A stretch of DNA of 41,341 bases from a virus, in IMG/VR virus record IMGVR_UViG_3300010883_000097, positions 1 through 41,341 of that record; one strand, 5' to 3'. Position numbers and translations under genes: made by a program. Below are positions 6,792 to 14,613 of this stretch, piece by piece. The notes under the pieces are model-generated. The model did not search any database. It saw only the letters and a program-made list of their open reading frames with translations, and was not told the origin of the DNA. Every line of letters begins with the position of its first letter. Positions within the stretch are counted from its first letter, which is position 1.

Positions 6792-7548
6792 CCCGGTTCA
6801 TTTATTTTACAAGCAGGTTGAGATAGAAAAAATTCAAGCTGAGCTCAGCGCAAGTCTAGACACACGCCCGAAACGTGGCCGACCTAGAAAGAACAAGCTA
6901 TACTTCACTCAGGATACAGAGAACGCTATTATAGCATACAACTCAGAGCTCGATCGTGCATTGCGCAATAAAGTGTATAACGAGTATATACATAAACCGC
7001 TGTTTAAGATGGCAGAGAGTTTAATACATAGGTATAAGTTCTATCACTTCGACGCTGCAACAAAAGATGTGCAACATGAGGTGATTGCTTTTCTATTAGA
7101 GAAGCTACCAAAGTATACACAAGAGAAAGGTAAAGCTTTTTCATACTTTAGTATAGTAGCTAAAAACTACCTAATTCAAAATAATTATAAGCACTACAAT
7201 CGCAAGAAAGGTAAAGCACCTGTCATCGCGATTGATTCACAGCGCAATATAGTAAATGAAGTAATACGTGAATCAGATCGCTCTGAGGTACAGGATTTCT
7301 ATCACTTATTTATAGAGCATATAGAAAACAATATCGATACTGTAATACGGTACAAGCGAGATATACCTATTGCATATGCAGTACTTGAGATATTTAAGAA
7401 TTGTGAGAATATAGAAACATATAATAAAAAAGCACTTTACATTATGGTCCGTGAAATGGTCAATGTAAAAACACAGTATATTACACGTGTGGTAAATATA
7501 CTAAAGGAAGAATACAAAAGATTATGGATTATATATAGATCTACATAG
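6781..7548 (+). CDS. 55: RNA polymerase sigma factor for late transcription (gp55-like)
   Basis: A 255-residue protein. Residues about 40-155 match the gp55 / sigma region 2 type: FTQDTENAIIAYNSE, then LRNKVYNEYI, then AESLIHRYKFY, then KLPKYTQEKGKAFSYFSIVAKN and a basic YNRKKGKAP end. No sigma region 4 (-35 recognition) is evident, as in T4 gp55, which reads only a -10-like element. Residues 30-39 (PKRGRPRKNK) form an AT-hook-like RGRP core, a minor-groove binder of AT-rich DNA. The partner would be host RNA polymerase core. The eight ATATTTATA sites are the obvious candidate targets. The gene ends an operon started by the host-type promoter at 5421. Confidence 0.88.
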   Translation: MQSSPVHLFYKQVEIEKIQAELSASLDTRPKRGRPRKNKLYFTQDTENAIIAYNSELDRALRNKVYNEYIHKPLFKMAESLIHRYKFYHFDAATKDVQHEVIAFLLEKLPKYTQEKGKAFSYFSIVAKNYLIQNNYKHYNRKKGKAPVIAIDSQRNIVNEVIRESDRSEVQDFYHLFIEHIENNIDTVIRYKRDIPIAYAVLEIFKNCENIETYNKKALYIMVREMVNVKTQYITRVVNILKEEYKRLWIIYRST

Positions 7549-7613
7549 TATGATGTATATATATATTACAATAATAAAGGTTATAAACAATAAAGGTAAA
7601 GGTTACATTTATA

Positions 7614-7673
7614 ATGAGAGATAAGAGCACGCTCGATGCTCTCACGGCAATATTGCCACAACAAAGTAAATAA
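7614..7673 (+). CDS. Possible 19-residue micropeptide
   Basis: A short frame MRDKSTLDALTAILPQQSK preceded by AAAGG and by CATTTATA, close to the late motif. It ends 12 bases before the next gene. Its DNA also contains two inverted repeats, so it may be structure rather than coding. It fills the otherwise empty stretch 7549-7685. Confidence 0.3.
   Translation: MRDKSTLDALTAILPQQSK
7624..7657 (+). other. Two adjacent inverted repeats
   Basis: AGAGCA (7624-7629) pairs with TGCTCT (7637-7642) around a seven-base loop, and GGCAATATTGCC (7646-7657) is a perfect 12-base palindrome. They lie just upstream of the membrane-protein gene at 7686 and could be an RNA structure or a protein-binding site. 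Confidence 0.45.
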
Positions 7674-7685
7674 AGAGGAAAACAA

Positions 7686-7910
7686 ATGGATTCAATTATT
7701 AAGTACGTGACAGGATTTTTCGGTGGACTGCTATCAATTATGATGGCTGTCTTACCAGTATCAATCTTATGGACAGTCTTAACAGGCGGTACAGTATTTG
7801 GAATGGACGTAGTAGCTAACTTATCAGCACTTGTAAATGCACTAGGAAATGGTGGATTTGTAGGGTTGGTTGTATTAGTTATTGTAGCTTCGTTTTTTGT
7901 GAAGAAATAG
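7686..7910 (+). CDS. Two-helix small membrane protein (holin-like size)
   Basis: A 74-residue protein with two hydrophobic helices at about residues 12-34 and 56-71, a short Gly/Asn loop between them and a KK end. The ribosome site AAAGAGGAAAACAA is strong. It is isolated by the structured leader on the left and by a perfect intrinsic terminator on the right, so it probably has its own abundant transcript. The size and topology fit a class II-type holin, but no lysin lies next to it, and small two-helix virion or membrane proteins also occur in T4-like phages. The membrane call is solid; the lysis role is a guess. Confidence 0.75.
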   Translation: MDSIIKYVTGFFGGLLSIMMAVLPVSILWTVLTGGTVFGMDVVANLSALVNALGNGGFVGLVVLVIVASFFVKK

Positions 7911-7930
7911 TTAACTAATTATACATAAAG

Positions 7931-7961
7931 AAAAGCGCCTGCTAATACCAGGCGCTTTTTT
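7931..7961 (+). terminator. Rho-independent terminator
   Basis: AAAAGCGCCTG (7931-7941) pairs perfectly with CAGGCGCTTTT (7949-7959) around the loop CTAATAC and runs into a T-tract. It is the only strong intrinsic terminator I see in the window and separates the small membrane protein from the tail cluster. Confidence 0.93.
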
Positions 7962-7969
7962 GTTTCTGT

Positions 7970-7978
7970 ATATTTATA
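7970..7978 (+). promoter_or_regulatory. Late promoter candidate (ATATTTATA)
   Basis: ATATTTATA follows directly after the terminator and precedes the GGAG ribosome site and the ATG at 7994. There is no TTG 20 bases upstream. Its position right after a terminator makes an independent promoter here very likely; it would start the baseplate cluster. Confidence 0.6.
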
Positions 7979-7993
7979 TATACGGAGAATATC

Positions 7994-8335
7994 ATGAGTG
8001 AAGAAAAACAAGAAGAAATATTTGAGGGAAAAACATTTGAAAGTCTGTTGAGAGATATATACACAAATTCTACACGTAAAGAGACACAAATTCAAATTCT
8101 TATAACAGAGCTAAAACCTATGATTAAAAATATAGGTGATGCTGTAATAATAGTACCCCTTATTAAAGACTATATGGAAATAGCTGTAAAGAATGACGAA
8201 GCGCTAATTAAGATGGCAGCTATAGTACAGAAAGCTTATTTACGTCCCGGTGGAAGTGATGGAGGCATAATATTAACAGACGCTGAGAAGGAACAGTTGA
8301 TTGCTGAAGTAGGTCGCGTTGGAGTGTCAAAGTAA
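7994..8335 (+). CDS. Conserved T4-like phage protein of baseplate cluster
   Basis: A 113-residue helical protein. The core FESLLRDIYTNSTRKETQIQ followed by LITELKPMIKNIGDAVIIVPLIKDY and VKNDEALIKMAAIVQ is familiar to me from hypothetical proteins just upstream of baseplate genes in marine T4-like phages. No enzyme motif is visible. GGAG lies eight bases before the ATG, and the stop overlaps the next start (TAATG). A virion-assembly role is inferred from position only. Confidence 0.75.
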   Translation: MSEEKQEEIFEGKTFESLLRDIYTNSTRKETQIQILITELKPMIKNIGDAVIIVPLIKDYMEIAVKNDEALIKMAAIVQKAYLRPGGSDGGIILTDAEKEQLIAEVGRVGVSK

Positions 8336-9381
8336 TGTCAAAATATTCTGACAGCCCTGAGTTACTCAACCTTAGCGTAGGTAGCATTAGATCTGCAAAT
8401 CGACAGACATCGTTTACTAATATGGAGCACGCCATAGCTAGTGTAGTGAAGGTGCTCGCCGGTAATGCAGCTGACTTTAGAGGAGTTGGTGATGTATATA
8501 TAACAATAAAGACAGATCAAGGTAGAATGCTGGGGACAACTGCTTCACCTATGAATCCTCACATGTTTACAATACCATTACCTAATGAGAAGATACATTG
8601 TATTAAAGATAGTGTAACAGGTGATTGGTTCTACACAGGTATTGCATCAGATCGTGGAATGGTAAATCACCTGCTTAATGCAAACAATATTACATATGTA
8701 AAAGGGACGGCCGTTCCATACACTGGTGCAACTTTTGTACCTCTTCCACGATCAGTAAGATCACTAGATCTATATGAAGGGGATGTCGTAACACAAGGTC
8801 GCTTTGGACAGAGCTTGAGATTTACAGCATCAAATCCTACCACAAAGACTCCGTGGATTAGTTCAACAAACTCCGCGTCACCTATAACAATATTACGTAA
8901 CGGGTATTTACCTCAGGAAGATTTTAACACAGACGCAGCTGGAATATGGCTGACTTCAGATCAACATTTACAGATACCATTACAAGCTGATATGCCAGCA
9001 GCACTACAAACTACACGAGACAAATTCGGATCAGGACAAGTGATAATATACAGTGATAGGGTTGTTATAGGATCTCGATCAGCTGATATTATATTATCAT
9101 CTAAAAAAACAATAGCACTATGTACACAAGCCTGGGCACATGATGTCGATACTGTATTAGATACATTAGCAGATCTAGTAGAGCAAGTAAAGTCTTTAGC
9201 AGGTGAGGTAAAGTCACAGGCAATAGCTAGTGCACAACAAACATTCCCCGTACCTGGGGTAGGATCAACATTACTAAGTGTTCAAGCAGGCAGCTTTGCA
9301 TCGTCCTTTCAAAACGCCATGACTATAGAGTCATCGTTGATGAATATTAAAACAAAGTTGGATGCATTAAAGCAAAAATAA
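8335..9381 (+). CDS. Putative baseplate hub / spike structural protein
   Basis: A 348-residue protein. The middle segment LDLYEGDVVTQGRFGQSLRF and then ITILRNGYLPQ (about residues 140-205) resembles proteins annotated as gp5-like hub proteins in marine T4-like phages; a second beta-rich part follows (QVIIYSDRVVIGSRSADIIL). The C-terminal 80 residues are helical (DTVLDTLADLVEQVKSL). No lysozyme domain as in T4 gp5 is visible. The position immediately before gp25 and gp6 fits a hub or central-spike component. The start overlaps the previous stop. Confidence 0.6.
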   Translation: MSKYSDSPELLNLSVGSIRSANRQTSFTNMEHAIASVVKVLAGNAADFRGVGDVYITIKTDQGRMLGTTASPMNPHMFTIPLPNEKIHCIKDSVTGDWFYTGIASDRGMVNHLLNANNITYVKGTAVPYTGATFVPLPRSVRSLDLYEGDVVTQGRFGQSLRFTASNPTTKTPWISSTNSASPITILRNGYLPQEDFNTDAAGIWLTSDQHLQIPLQADMPAALQTTRDKFGSGQVIIYSDRVVIGSRSADIILSSKKTIALCTQAWAHDVDTVLDTLADLVEQVKSLAGEVKSQAIASAQQTFPVPGVGSTLLSVQAGSFASSFQNAMTIESSLMNIKTKLDALKQK

Positions 9382-9390
9382 CATAACTGT

Positions 9391-9399
9391 ATATTTATT
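9391..9399 (+). promoter_or_regulatory. Late promoter candidate (ATATTTATT variant)
   Basis: ATATTTATT, one mismatch from the repeated motif, lies in the only gap of the baseplate cluster, 30 bases before the ATG at 9430. There is no -35 TTG at the host-type distance. Confidence 0.45.
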
Positions 9400-9429
9400 A
9401 TATATACCATAGGTGTGGAGATTAACAAC

Positions 9430-9774
9430 ATGAAAACAAGTAAATTAGCAGCTGTAATTAGAAAAATTGTACGAGAAGAAGTGCAGCGAGAAGTAAAAAA
9501 TCTACTAACAGAGCAACAAACAACAAGTACCGGTAAGTTAACATTAACAGAAGCGTTATCACAAACAGAGACGGAAGCGTATCCAACCATGCGGGAATTC
9601 GACGCAACAAGTGCACGTGCAGGATTTGCATCGATGAATGCAGGTGGAATAAACACTCCTGGAGCATTTCAAGGGCATAGTGGTAAGGTTGTCTCTGCAG
9701 AGCAGTTGGACCCTTCAGTATCAAAAGCATTAACGCGTGACTATAGTGATTTAGTTAAACGGTTTAAAAAGTAA
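9430..9774 (+). CDS. Small structural protein with N-terminal REEV helix
   Basis: I place the start at 9430 rather than at the in-frame GTG at 9415, because GGAG (9417-9420) then sits nine bases before the ATG. The 114-residue product begins with an amphipathic helix KLAAVIRKIVREEVQREVKN, then a Thr/Ser-rich linker and a Gly/Ala-rich part (ARAGFASMNAGGINTPGAF), ending in a basic helix. No known domain is visible. The same kind of N-terminal helix occurs in the protein at 38152, which may point to a shared docking partner. It lies directly before gp25. Confidence 0.65.
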   Translation: MKTSKLAAVIRKIVREEVQREVKNLLTEQQTTSTGKLTLTEALSQTETEAYPTMREFDATSARAGFASMNAGGINTPGAFQGHSGKVVSAEQLDPSVSKALTRDYSDLVKRFKK

Positions 9775-9776
9775 CG

Positions 9777-10187
9777 ATGGCAAGATTAGTACCTAAAATA
9801 TATCCAAATGATATTAATCCTAATACTGTAATAGGTGTAGGGTTTCCATTACATGTGGGGATGTGGAATAAAAATTATAACACGTCTGCACAAGTTAAGG
9901 ATAATTTACGGAACCTAATATTAACTATGAAAGGTGAGCGTGTAATGCAACCTGAGTTTGGATGTGACCTTTACCAACTGCTGTTTGAGCAAATGTATAA
10001 TACTGACCTTGCAATTACAGCACGCGCGGCTATCAAGAGTGCTTTAAAAAGGTGGATACCGTATGTAACGCTTGGTAATGTTTCCACAACATCTGTACCT
10101 GATAGAAACCAAATATTAATAAAAGTAACATACTCAGTTCAAGGCTGGCCAGCGGATGATACTTTAAATTTAGCGGTGAATGTATAA
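9777..10187 (+). CDS. 25: Baseplate wedge subunit gp25
   Basis: A 136-residue protein, matching the short gp25 / W family of contractile tails and injection machines. It has the conserved core: VKDNLRNLILTMKGERVMQP followed by EFGCDLYQLLFEQ (residues about 41-73), then a beta pair at the C-terminus (ILIKVTYSVQ). Proteins of this family start sheath assembly and join the wedge to the hub. The stop overlaps the gp6 start (TAATG), the usual gp25-gp6 pairing. Confidence 0.92.
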   Translation: MARLVPKIYPNDINPNTVIGVGFPLHVGMWNKNYNTSAQVKDNLRNLILTMKGERVMQPEFGCDLYQLLFEQMYNTDLAITARAAIKSALKRWIPYVTLGNVSTTSVPDRNQILIKVTYSVQGWPADDTLNLAVNV

Positions 10188-12064
10188 TGGCATATAATGA
10201 TTCAAATAACGTACGAGATGTGAGATACACACACAAGGATTTCTCTGGAATAAAGAATAACCTAATAGAGTACGCAAAAAATTACTTTCCATCAACAGTA
10301 AAAGACTTTACAGAAGCTTCACCATCAACAATGTTTATAGAGATGGCATCATATGTAGGAGACGTCCTGTCCTACTATACAGATTATGCAATGAAAGAAA
10401 CTATGCTGTTAAGAGCAACAGAGAAAAAGAATATATACTCTATAGCTCAAGCATTTGGGTATAAGCCAAAATTAGCATCACCTGCAACAGCAAAGATACA
10501 AGTGCATTGCTTAATACCTGCTACAGGCACTGGAGCAGATATTAGACCGGACTTTGACTATGCCCCTAGATTAGAGACAGGTATGTCACTATCAACCACA
10601 ACTGGTACAAAATTTAAAACAGTAAAAGAGGTTAACTTTAATTTTTCAAGTTCTGTTGATCCAACAGACATAGCCGTGTACAACTCAAACGCTACAACAG
10701 GAAGACCAGAATATTACTTATTTACAAAGAGTGTAAATGCACTAAGCGGTAATCAGAAAATAACAACAATCAGTGTAGGAAGTGCAAAAGAGTATCCAAC
10801 ATTTGTTGTTAATGACAAAAATATTCAAAGTATTGATTCAATGACTGATAGTGATGGTATGCCTTGGACAGAAGTTCCATTTTTAGCACAATCAACAGTA
10901 TTTGATGAATCTATAAATGATGTAGCAAACGATCCGATCAGGGTAGTTGGAGCTAAGGATTCACCATATATATTAAGATTAAGGACAACAAAGCGCCGGT
11001 TCATAACTAGAATCACTCCCGATGATAAGATAGAGCTCCGCTTTGGATCTGGTATTACAGGTGAAGAGGACGAAGTAATAATTCCTAACCCTGAGAACAT
11101 CGGATCAACACTTCCGGGAGGTATATCTAATTTAGATAAATCCTTTGACCCATCTAATTTTCTCTACTCAGATACTTATGGACAATCTCCATCTAATACA
11201 ACATTAACTATAAACTATACTGTAGGTTATGGATTAGCTGCTAATGTGAGTAACAATAGTATAAAAAATATACTGAGTAAGACAGTTGTGTTTGATCGCA
11301 CTAAAACATTAGTGAAAGGTTTACGTAATATTGTAGAAAGCTCTATCGCCGTGCTCAACCCCGAAGCTGCAACAGGTGGCATGGGAGCAGAGGCTCTCGA
11401 GAATGTGCGACAGAACGCTCTAGGGTATTATGCTACACAAAATAGAATGGTGACTCGTGAAGATTATATAGTCCGTGCTCTAAGTATGCCATCTAAGTTT
11501 GGAACGGTAGCAAAAGCATATGTAGCATCAGATGAACAGATGCTTGCAGAACAAATCTCAGTAGCTAATCCATTGGCAGTAAATATGTATGTATTAACGT
11601 ATAATGCTAACAAGCAATTAACTACACTACCTACCGCAGCAAAAGAAAACTTAAGAACATACCTGTCTCAGTATAGGATGTTAACTGATGCAATAAATAT
11701 AAAGGATGGTTATATTGTTAACATAGGTATTGACTTCGCGATAACTGTACTACCTGGCAATAATTCCAACGCCGTTTTGTTTAGATGTATAAAAGCATTA
11801 CAAGTAAAATATGCTGTTGATAATTTAAGTTTTTCAAGTGCACTGTATAAGACAGACATATATTTATGTTTAGCAAACATCACAGGTGTACAATCAGTTA
11901 CAGATGTAAAGGTGAGCAATTTATTTACTAGTGAGTATTCTGCACATAGGTACAATCTAGATGAAGCAACTTACCAGGATGTTATATACCCATCACTTGA
12001 TCCATCGGTATTTGAAATTAAATACCCTGCAAAGGATATTAAAGGTAAGGTAGTAACATACTAA
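10187..12064 (+). CDS. 6: Baseplate wedge subunit gp6 (J-like)
   Basis: A 625-residue protein, close to the length of T4 gp6. Near the N-terminus FTEASPSTMFIEMASYVGDV then LSYYTDYAMKETML and later IAQAFGYKP are typical of gp6 / phage P2 gpJ proteins, and the central part GMGAEALENVRQNALGYYAT then RMVTREDY is the conserved baseplate-J core. The protein builds the hexagonal baseplate ring together with gp25. Nothing looks truncated. Confidence 0.92.
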   Translation: MAYNDSNNVRDVRYTHKDFSGIKNNLIEYAKNYFPSTVKDFTEASPSTMFIEMASYVGDVLSYYTDYAMKETMLLRATEKKNIYSIAQAFGYKPKLASPATAKIQVHCLIPATGTGADIRPDFDYAPRLETGMSLSTTTGTKFKTVKEVNFNFSSSVDPTDIAVYNSNATTGRPEYYLFTKSVNALSGNQKITTISVGSAKEYPTFVVNDKNIQSIDSMTDSDGMPWTEVPFLAQSTVFDESINDVANDPIRVVGAKDSPYILRLRTTKRRFITRITPDDKIELRFGSGITGEEDEVIIPNPENIGSTLPGGISNLDKSFDPSNFLYSDTYGQSPSNTTLTINYTVGYGLAANVSNNSIKNILSKTVVFDRTKTLVKGLRNIVESSIAVLNPEAATGGMGAEALENVRQNALGYYATQNRMVTREDYIVRALSMPSKFGTVAKAYVASDEQMLAEQISVANPLAVNMYVLTYNANKQLTTLPTAAKENLRTYLSQYRMLTDAINIKDGYIVNIGIDFAITVLPGNNSNAVLFRCIKALQVKYAVDNLSFSSALYKTDIYLCLANITGVQSVTDVKVSNLFTSEYSAHRYNLDEATYQDVIYPSLDPSVFEIKYPAKDIKGKVVTY

Positions 12065-12072
12065 AGGTAGAT

Positions 12073-13164
12073 ATGATAAAAACACTATATCCATTTAAAG
12101 ACGCAACACTATACCAATCATCCGAAAGTATTAACACTGGAAAGGATGCAATACTTGAGGTTAACAAATATGTATCAAGCTCTTTTGGTCCATTAACAGT
12201 AACAAGACCTATACTGCAATTTAACACATCCACCCTATCTGCATCACTAGCTGCACAAAGTATAACTACAGCAGCAGCAGGTGGTGGGTTGAAATGGTAT
12301 CTTAAATTATTTATATCCCAAGAAGAGGATGTACAGTTAGAGTACACATTAGTAACCCATCCGTTGCGCAGCGCTTGGTCAAATGGTGTAGGTAAATCTA
12401 CACATAACCCAATTACAACAGCTGGTGCAAGCTGGAAGTACTCAGATAGTAAAACTACAGGTACACAATGGACAGACGCTGGAGGGTATTTTTATTCAGG
12501 ATCACATGCTTCTGAATCTGCTATACAAACATTTGTGGATGTACGAGGTGACATCGAGATTGATATAACAGATATTGTTCAGAGCTGGCACACTGCTTTC
12601 CATACAAATTATGGTATTCTACTGAAGAGAAGCGGGTCACAAGAAACAGACAGTTCTATTCAAGGTAACCTATACTATTATTCAAGAAATACCAACACAA
12701 TATACTCCCCTAGGCTTGAAGCGAGATATGATAATGCAACACATGCATTTACAACAACAACAGGAACAGAGATCATCATATCAGACGAGGTAGATGTTCA
12801 GCCTAGACTTCGACCACAATATAAACAAAATTCACAAGAACGGATCTTTATTGATACAACAATTAAAGGTGGGGCAAGAACCCAGGCCGGATCTATAGGG
12901 GCTATTAGTAGACATTACTTGCCACAATCATCATCTTATGCTATTATAGATAATGCAACAGGTGAGTATGTTTATAAGCACGATACGGATGCAACGTATG
13001 TTGGTAGAACAGGTAACACACAAAACTATATTGATATAGATATGTACGGCCTGTTTCCTGAGAGATATTATGCTCTAGAGTTTAGAGTAAATCTCTACGA
13101 CGGTACAAATGAAATAGCATCAAGATATTATAAATCGAACACACTTTTCAAGGTGGTGAAGTAA
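12073..13164 (+). CDS. Baseplate/tail protein with DNRLRE-like beta domain
   Basis: A 363-residue protein. The opening LYPFKDATLYQSSESINTGK with later DIEIDITDIVQSW, NYGILLKRSGSQETDSS and SPRLEARYD (residues about 160-222) follows the DNRLRE beta-sandwich pattern (paired 'VTD.VqsW', 'NYGilLk', 'PrL.v.Y'), found in surface and carbohydrate-associated proteins. The C-terminal 130 residues form a second, Tyr-rich beta domain. It sits after gp6, so a peripheral baseplate role, perhaps glycan contact, is plausible. A short AGG ribosome site precedes the ATG. Confidence 0.65.
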   Translation: MIKTLYPFKDATLYQSSESINTGKDAILEVNKYVSSSFGPLTVTRPILQFNTSTLSASLAAQSITTAAAGGGLKWYLKLFISQEEDVQLEYTLVTHPLRSAWSNGVGKSTHNPITTAGASWKYSDSKTTGTQWTDAGGYFYSGSHASESAIQTFVDVRGDIEIDITDIVQSWHTAFHTNYGILLKRSGSQETDSSIQGNLYYYSRNTNTIYSPRLEARYDNATHAFTTTTGTEIIISDEVDVQPRLRPQYKQNSQERIFIDTTIKGGARTQAGSIGAISRHYLPQSSSYAIIDNATGEYVYKHDTDATYVGRTGNTQNYIDIDMYGLFPERYYALEFRVNLYDGTNEIASRYYKSNTLFKVVK

Positions 13165-13165
13165 T

Positions 13166-14611
13166 ATGGCTATAAACACAACTAATACACCACCCCCAGG
13201 CCCACTAGCAGAGTCTGAAAACAGACAGGGAGGATATGAGATCTCATGGACACCAGAGAATCCCCCTCCTGCAGATCTACCTCCAAATTTGCTAAGCAAT
13301 ATGGTTATTCCACAAAATGGGTATCTTGTGAATCACCTGACACCCACAGATAACATTATTATTAGGAACGTACCAAATCCGATATTTGATTTAAGTGATG
13401 TTATAGAATTAGGAAGTAATATAATTTATGAACTACTTCCCAAGGCGCCTGTATACCCTCAAAGACCTCCAGTCAACCTCGAAGCGTACGTTGCAAACTG
13501 GTCCCGTGTATATAATTATGGAGGTATAACCGACACAGCTAAAGATCCTAGGTTAACGTCAGTAAGTGATTGGACAATAGGAAATTGGGCGAAAGTCCAC
13601 AAATGGCCTGAAGTATCTACCCTTGATCCAACATATATATTCTTTACTCAAGATCCAGCACTATTCTACACCCAGCGAGTTATAAGTCACTATGAACCAG
13701 ATAGTGACGATAATATGATACCTGTAATGGTACCGGATGATAGCATTGTATGGAAGTTAAATGGTAAGGAAGTGCACCGAGGTTGGTATATGGATCTAAG
13801 CGCACTGTCACGTACAGTAGAGATACGTGGTGGAGAAGCTGCAATTGCACCAAACATAATAACAATTGAAGCAGAAAATGATGCTGGTGTTACACGTAAA
13901 GAGATTAAATACGCAGTAATCGACTCTGAACATGCAGGACTTGTTGATGGTGCTAATGAGGTAGATAATTTTACATCAACATTCACAGGTCAGTTTATTG
14001 CCGACGAAGACGCATCTAGCGAAAACTACCGCTCTGCAGTCTTCTGGCCAGATCCTAGGTACGGTCCTAGAGATGTGTATGTTAGATTCAAATTCAGTAG
14101 CTTTGCTGAGGGAAAATCTAAAAGAAGAAAATTCCGTAATAACAACGCGAAATTTACGATCGACGGTCAAACAATTTTTGATATATCCGGCACTCAGGTG
14201 TATGATCGCTGGCAGAACAAGGACACGGAGGCCTTGCGGCACCAAGACGCGCTCGCTGCATTTCCAGAAATGTTTGACGATGTAGGTAGGATAAAAGAAG
14301 CTCTGCGAAATACTGGTGGTAGTGGGCTTTCATCCTACAATGTAACAGATTGGACCGATGGTCGTCCATCTGCACTGTTTTGTGACGAACCATCTTTCGG
14401 GTTTTCTAGATTAATTAAATTCCAAAAGAAGCCAGGACCGTTCACATTGGAAATGTACCTCGACTTTCGAATTAGAATACGAAAGCAGGGAAAAAAAACG
14501 CGGTACTGGGACAAGAAGATGATGTACACAAACGACCAGTTACATTTAGACATACCACTACAGCCAATTGACCTAGGGGTAGTGGAAATTCAATATGACC
14601 ACAAGGATTAA
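13166..14611 (+). CDS. Tail/baseplate structural protein, unknown
   Basis: A 481-residue protein. The first 110 residues are very Pro/Asn-rich and extended. Residues about 190-253 look like an Ig-like beta fold (SIVWKLNGKEVHRGWYMDLS then IITIEAENDAGVT). The C-terminal part is rich in aromatic and basic residues (TLEMYLDFRIRIRKQGKKTR) and ends in a beta strand. I do not recognise the family. One base separates it from the previous gene and two from the next, so it is part of the tail operon. Confidence 0.65.
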   Translation: MAINTTNTPPPGPLAESENRQGGYEISWTPENPPPADLPPNLLSNMVIPQNGYLVNHLTPTDNIIIRNVPNPIFDLSDVIELGSNIIYELLPKAPVYPQRPPVNLEAYVANWSRVYNYGGITDTAKDPRLTSVSDWTIGNWAKVHKWPEVSTLDPTYIFFTQDPALFYTQRVISHYEPDSDDNMIPVMVPDDSIVWKLNGKEVHRGWYMDLSALSRTVEIRGGEAAIAPNIITIEAENDAGVTRKEIKYAVIDSEHAGLVDGANEVDNFTSTFTGQFIADEDASSENYRSAVFWPDPRYGPRDVYVRFKFSSFAEGKSKRRKFRNNNAKFTIDGQTIFDISGTQVYDRWQNKDTEALRHQDALAAFPEMFDDVGRIKEALRNTGGSGLSSYNVTDWTDGRPSALFCDEPSFGFSRLIKFQKKPGPFTLEMYLDFRIRIRKQGKKTRYWDKKMMYTNDQLHLDIPLQPIDLGVVEIQYDHKD

Positions 14612-14613
14612 CT

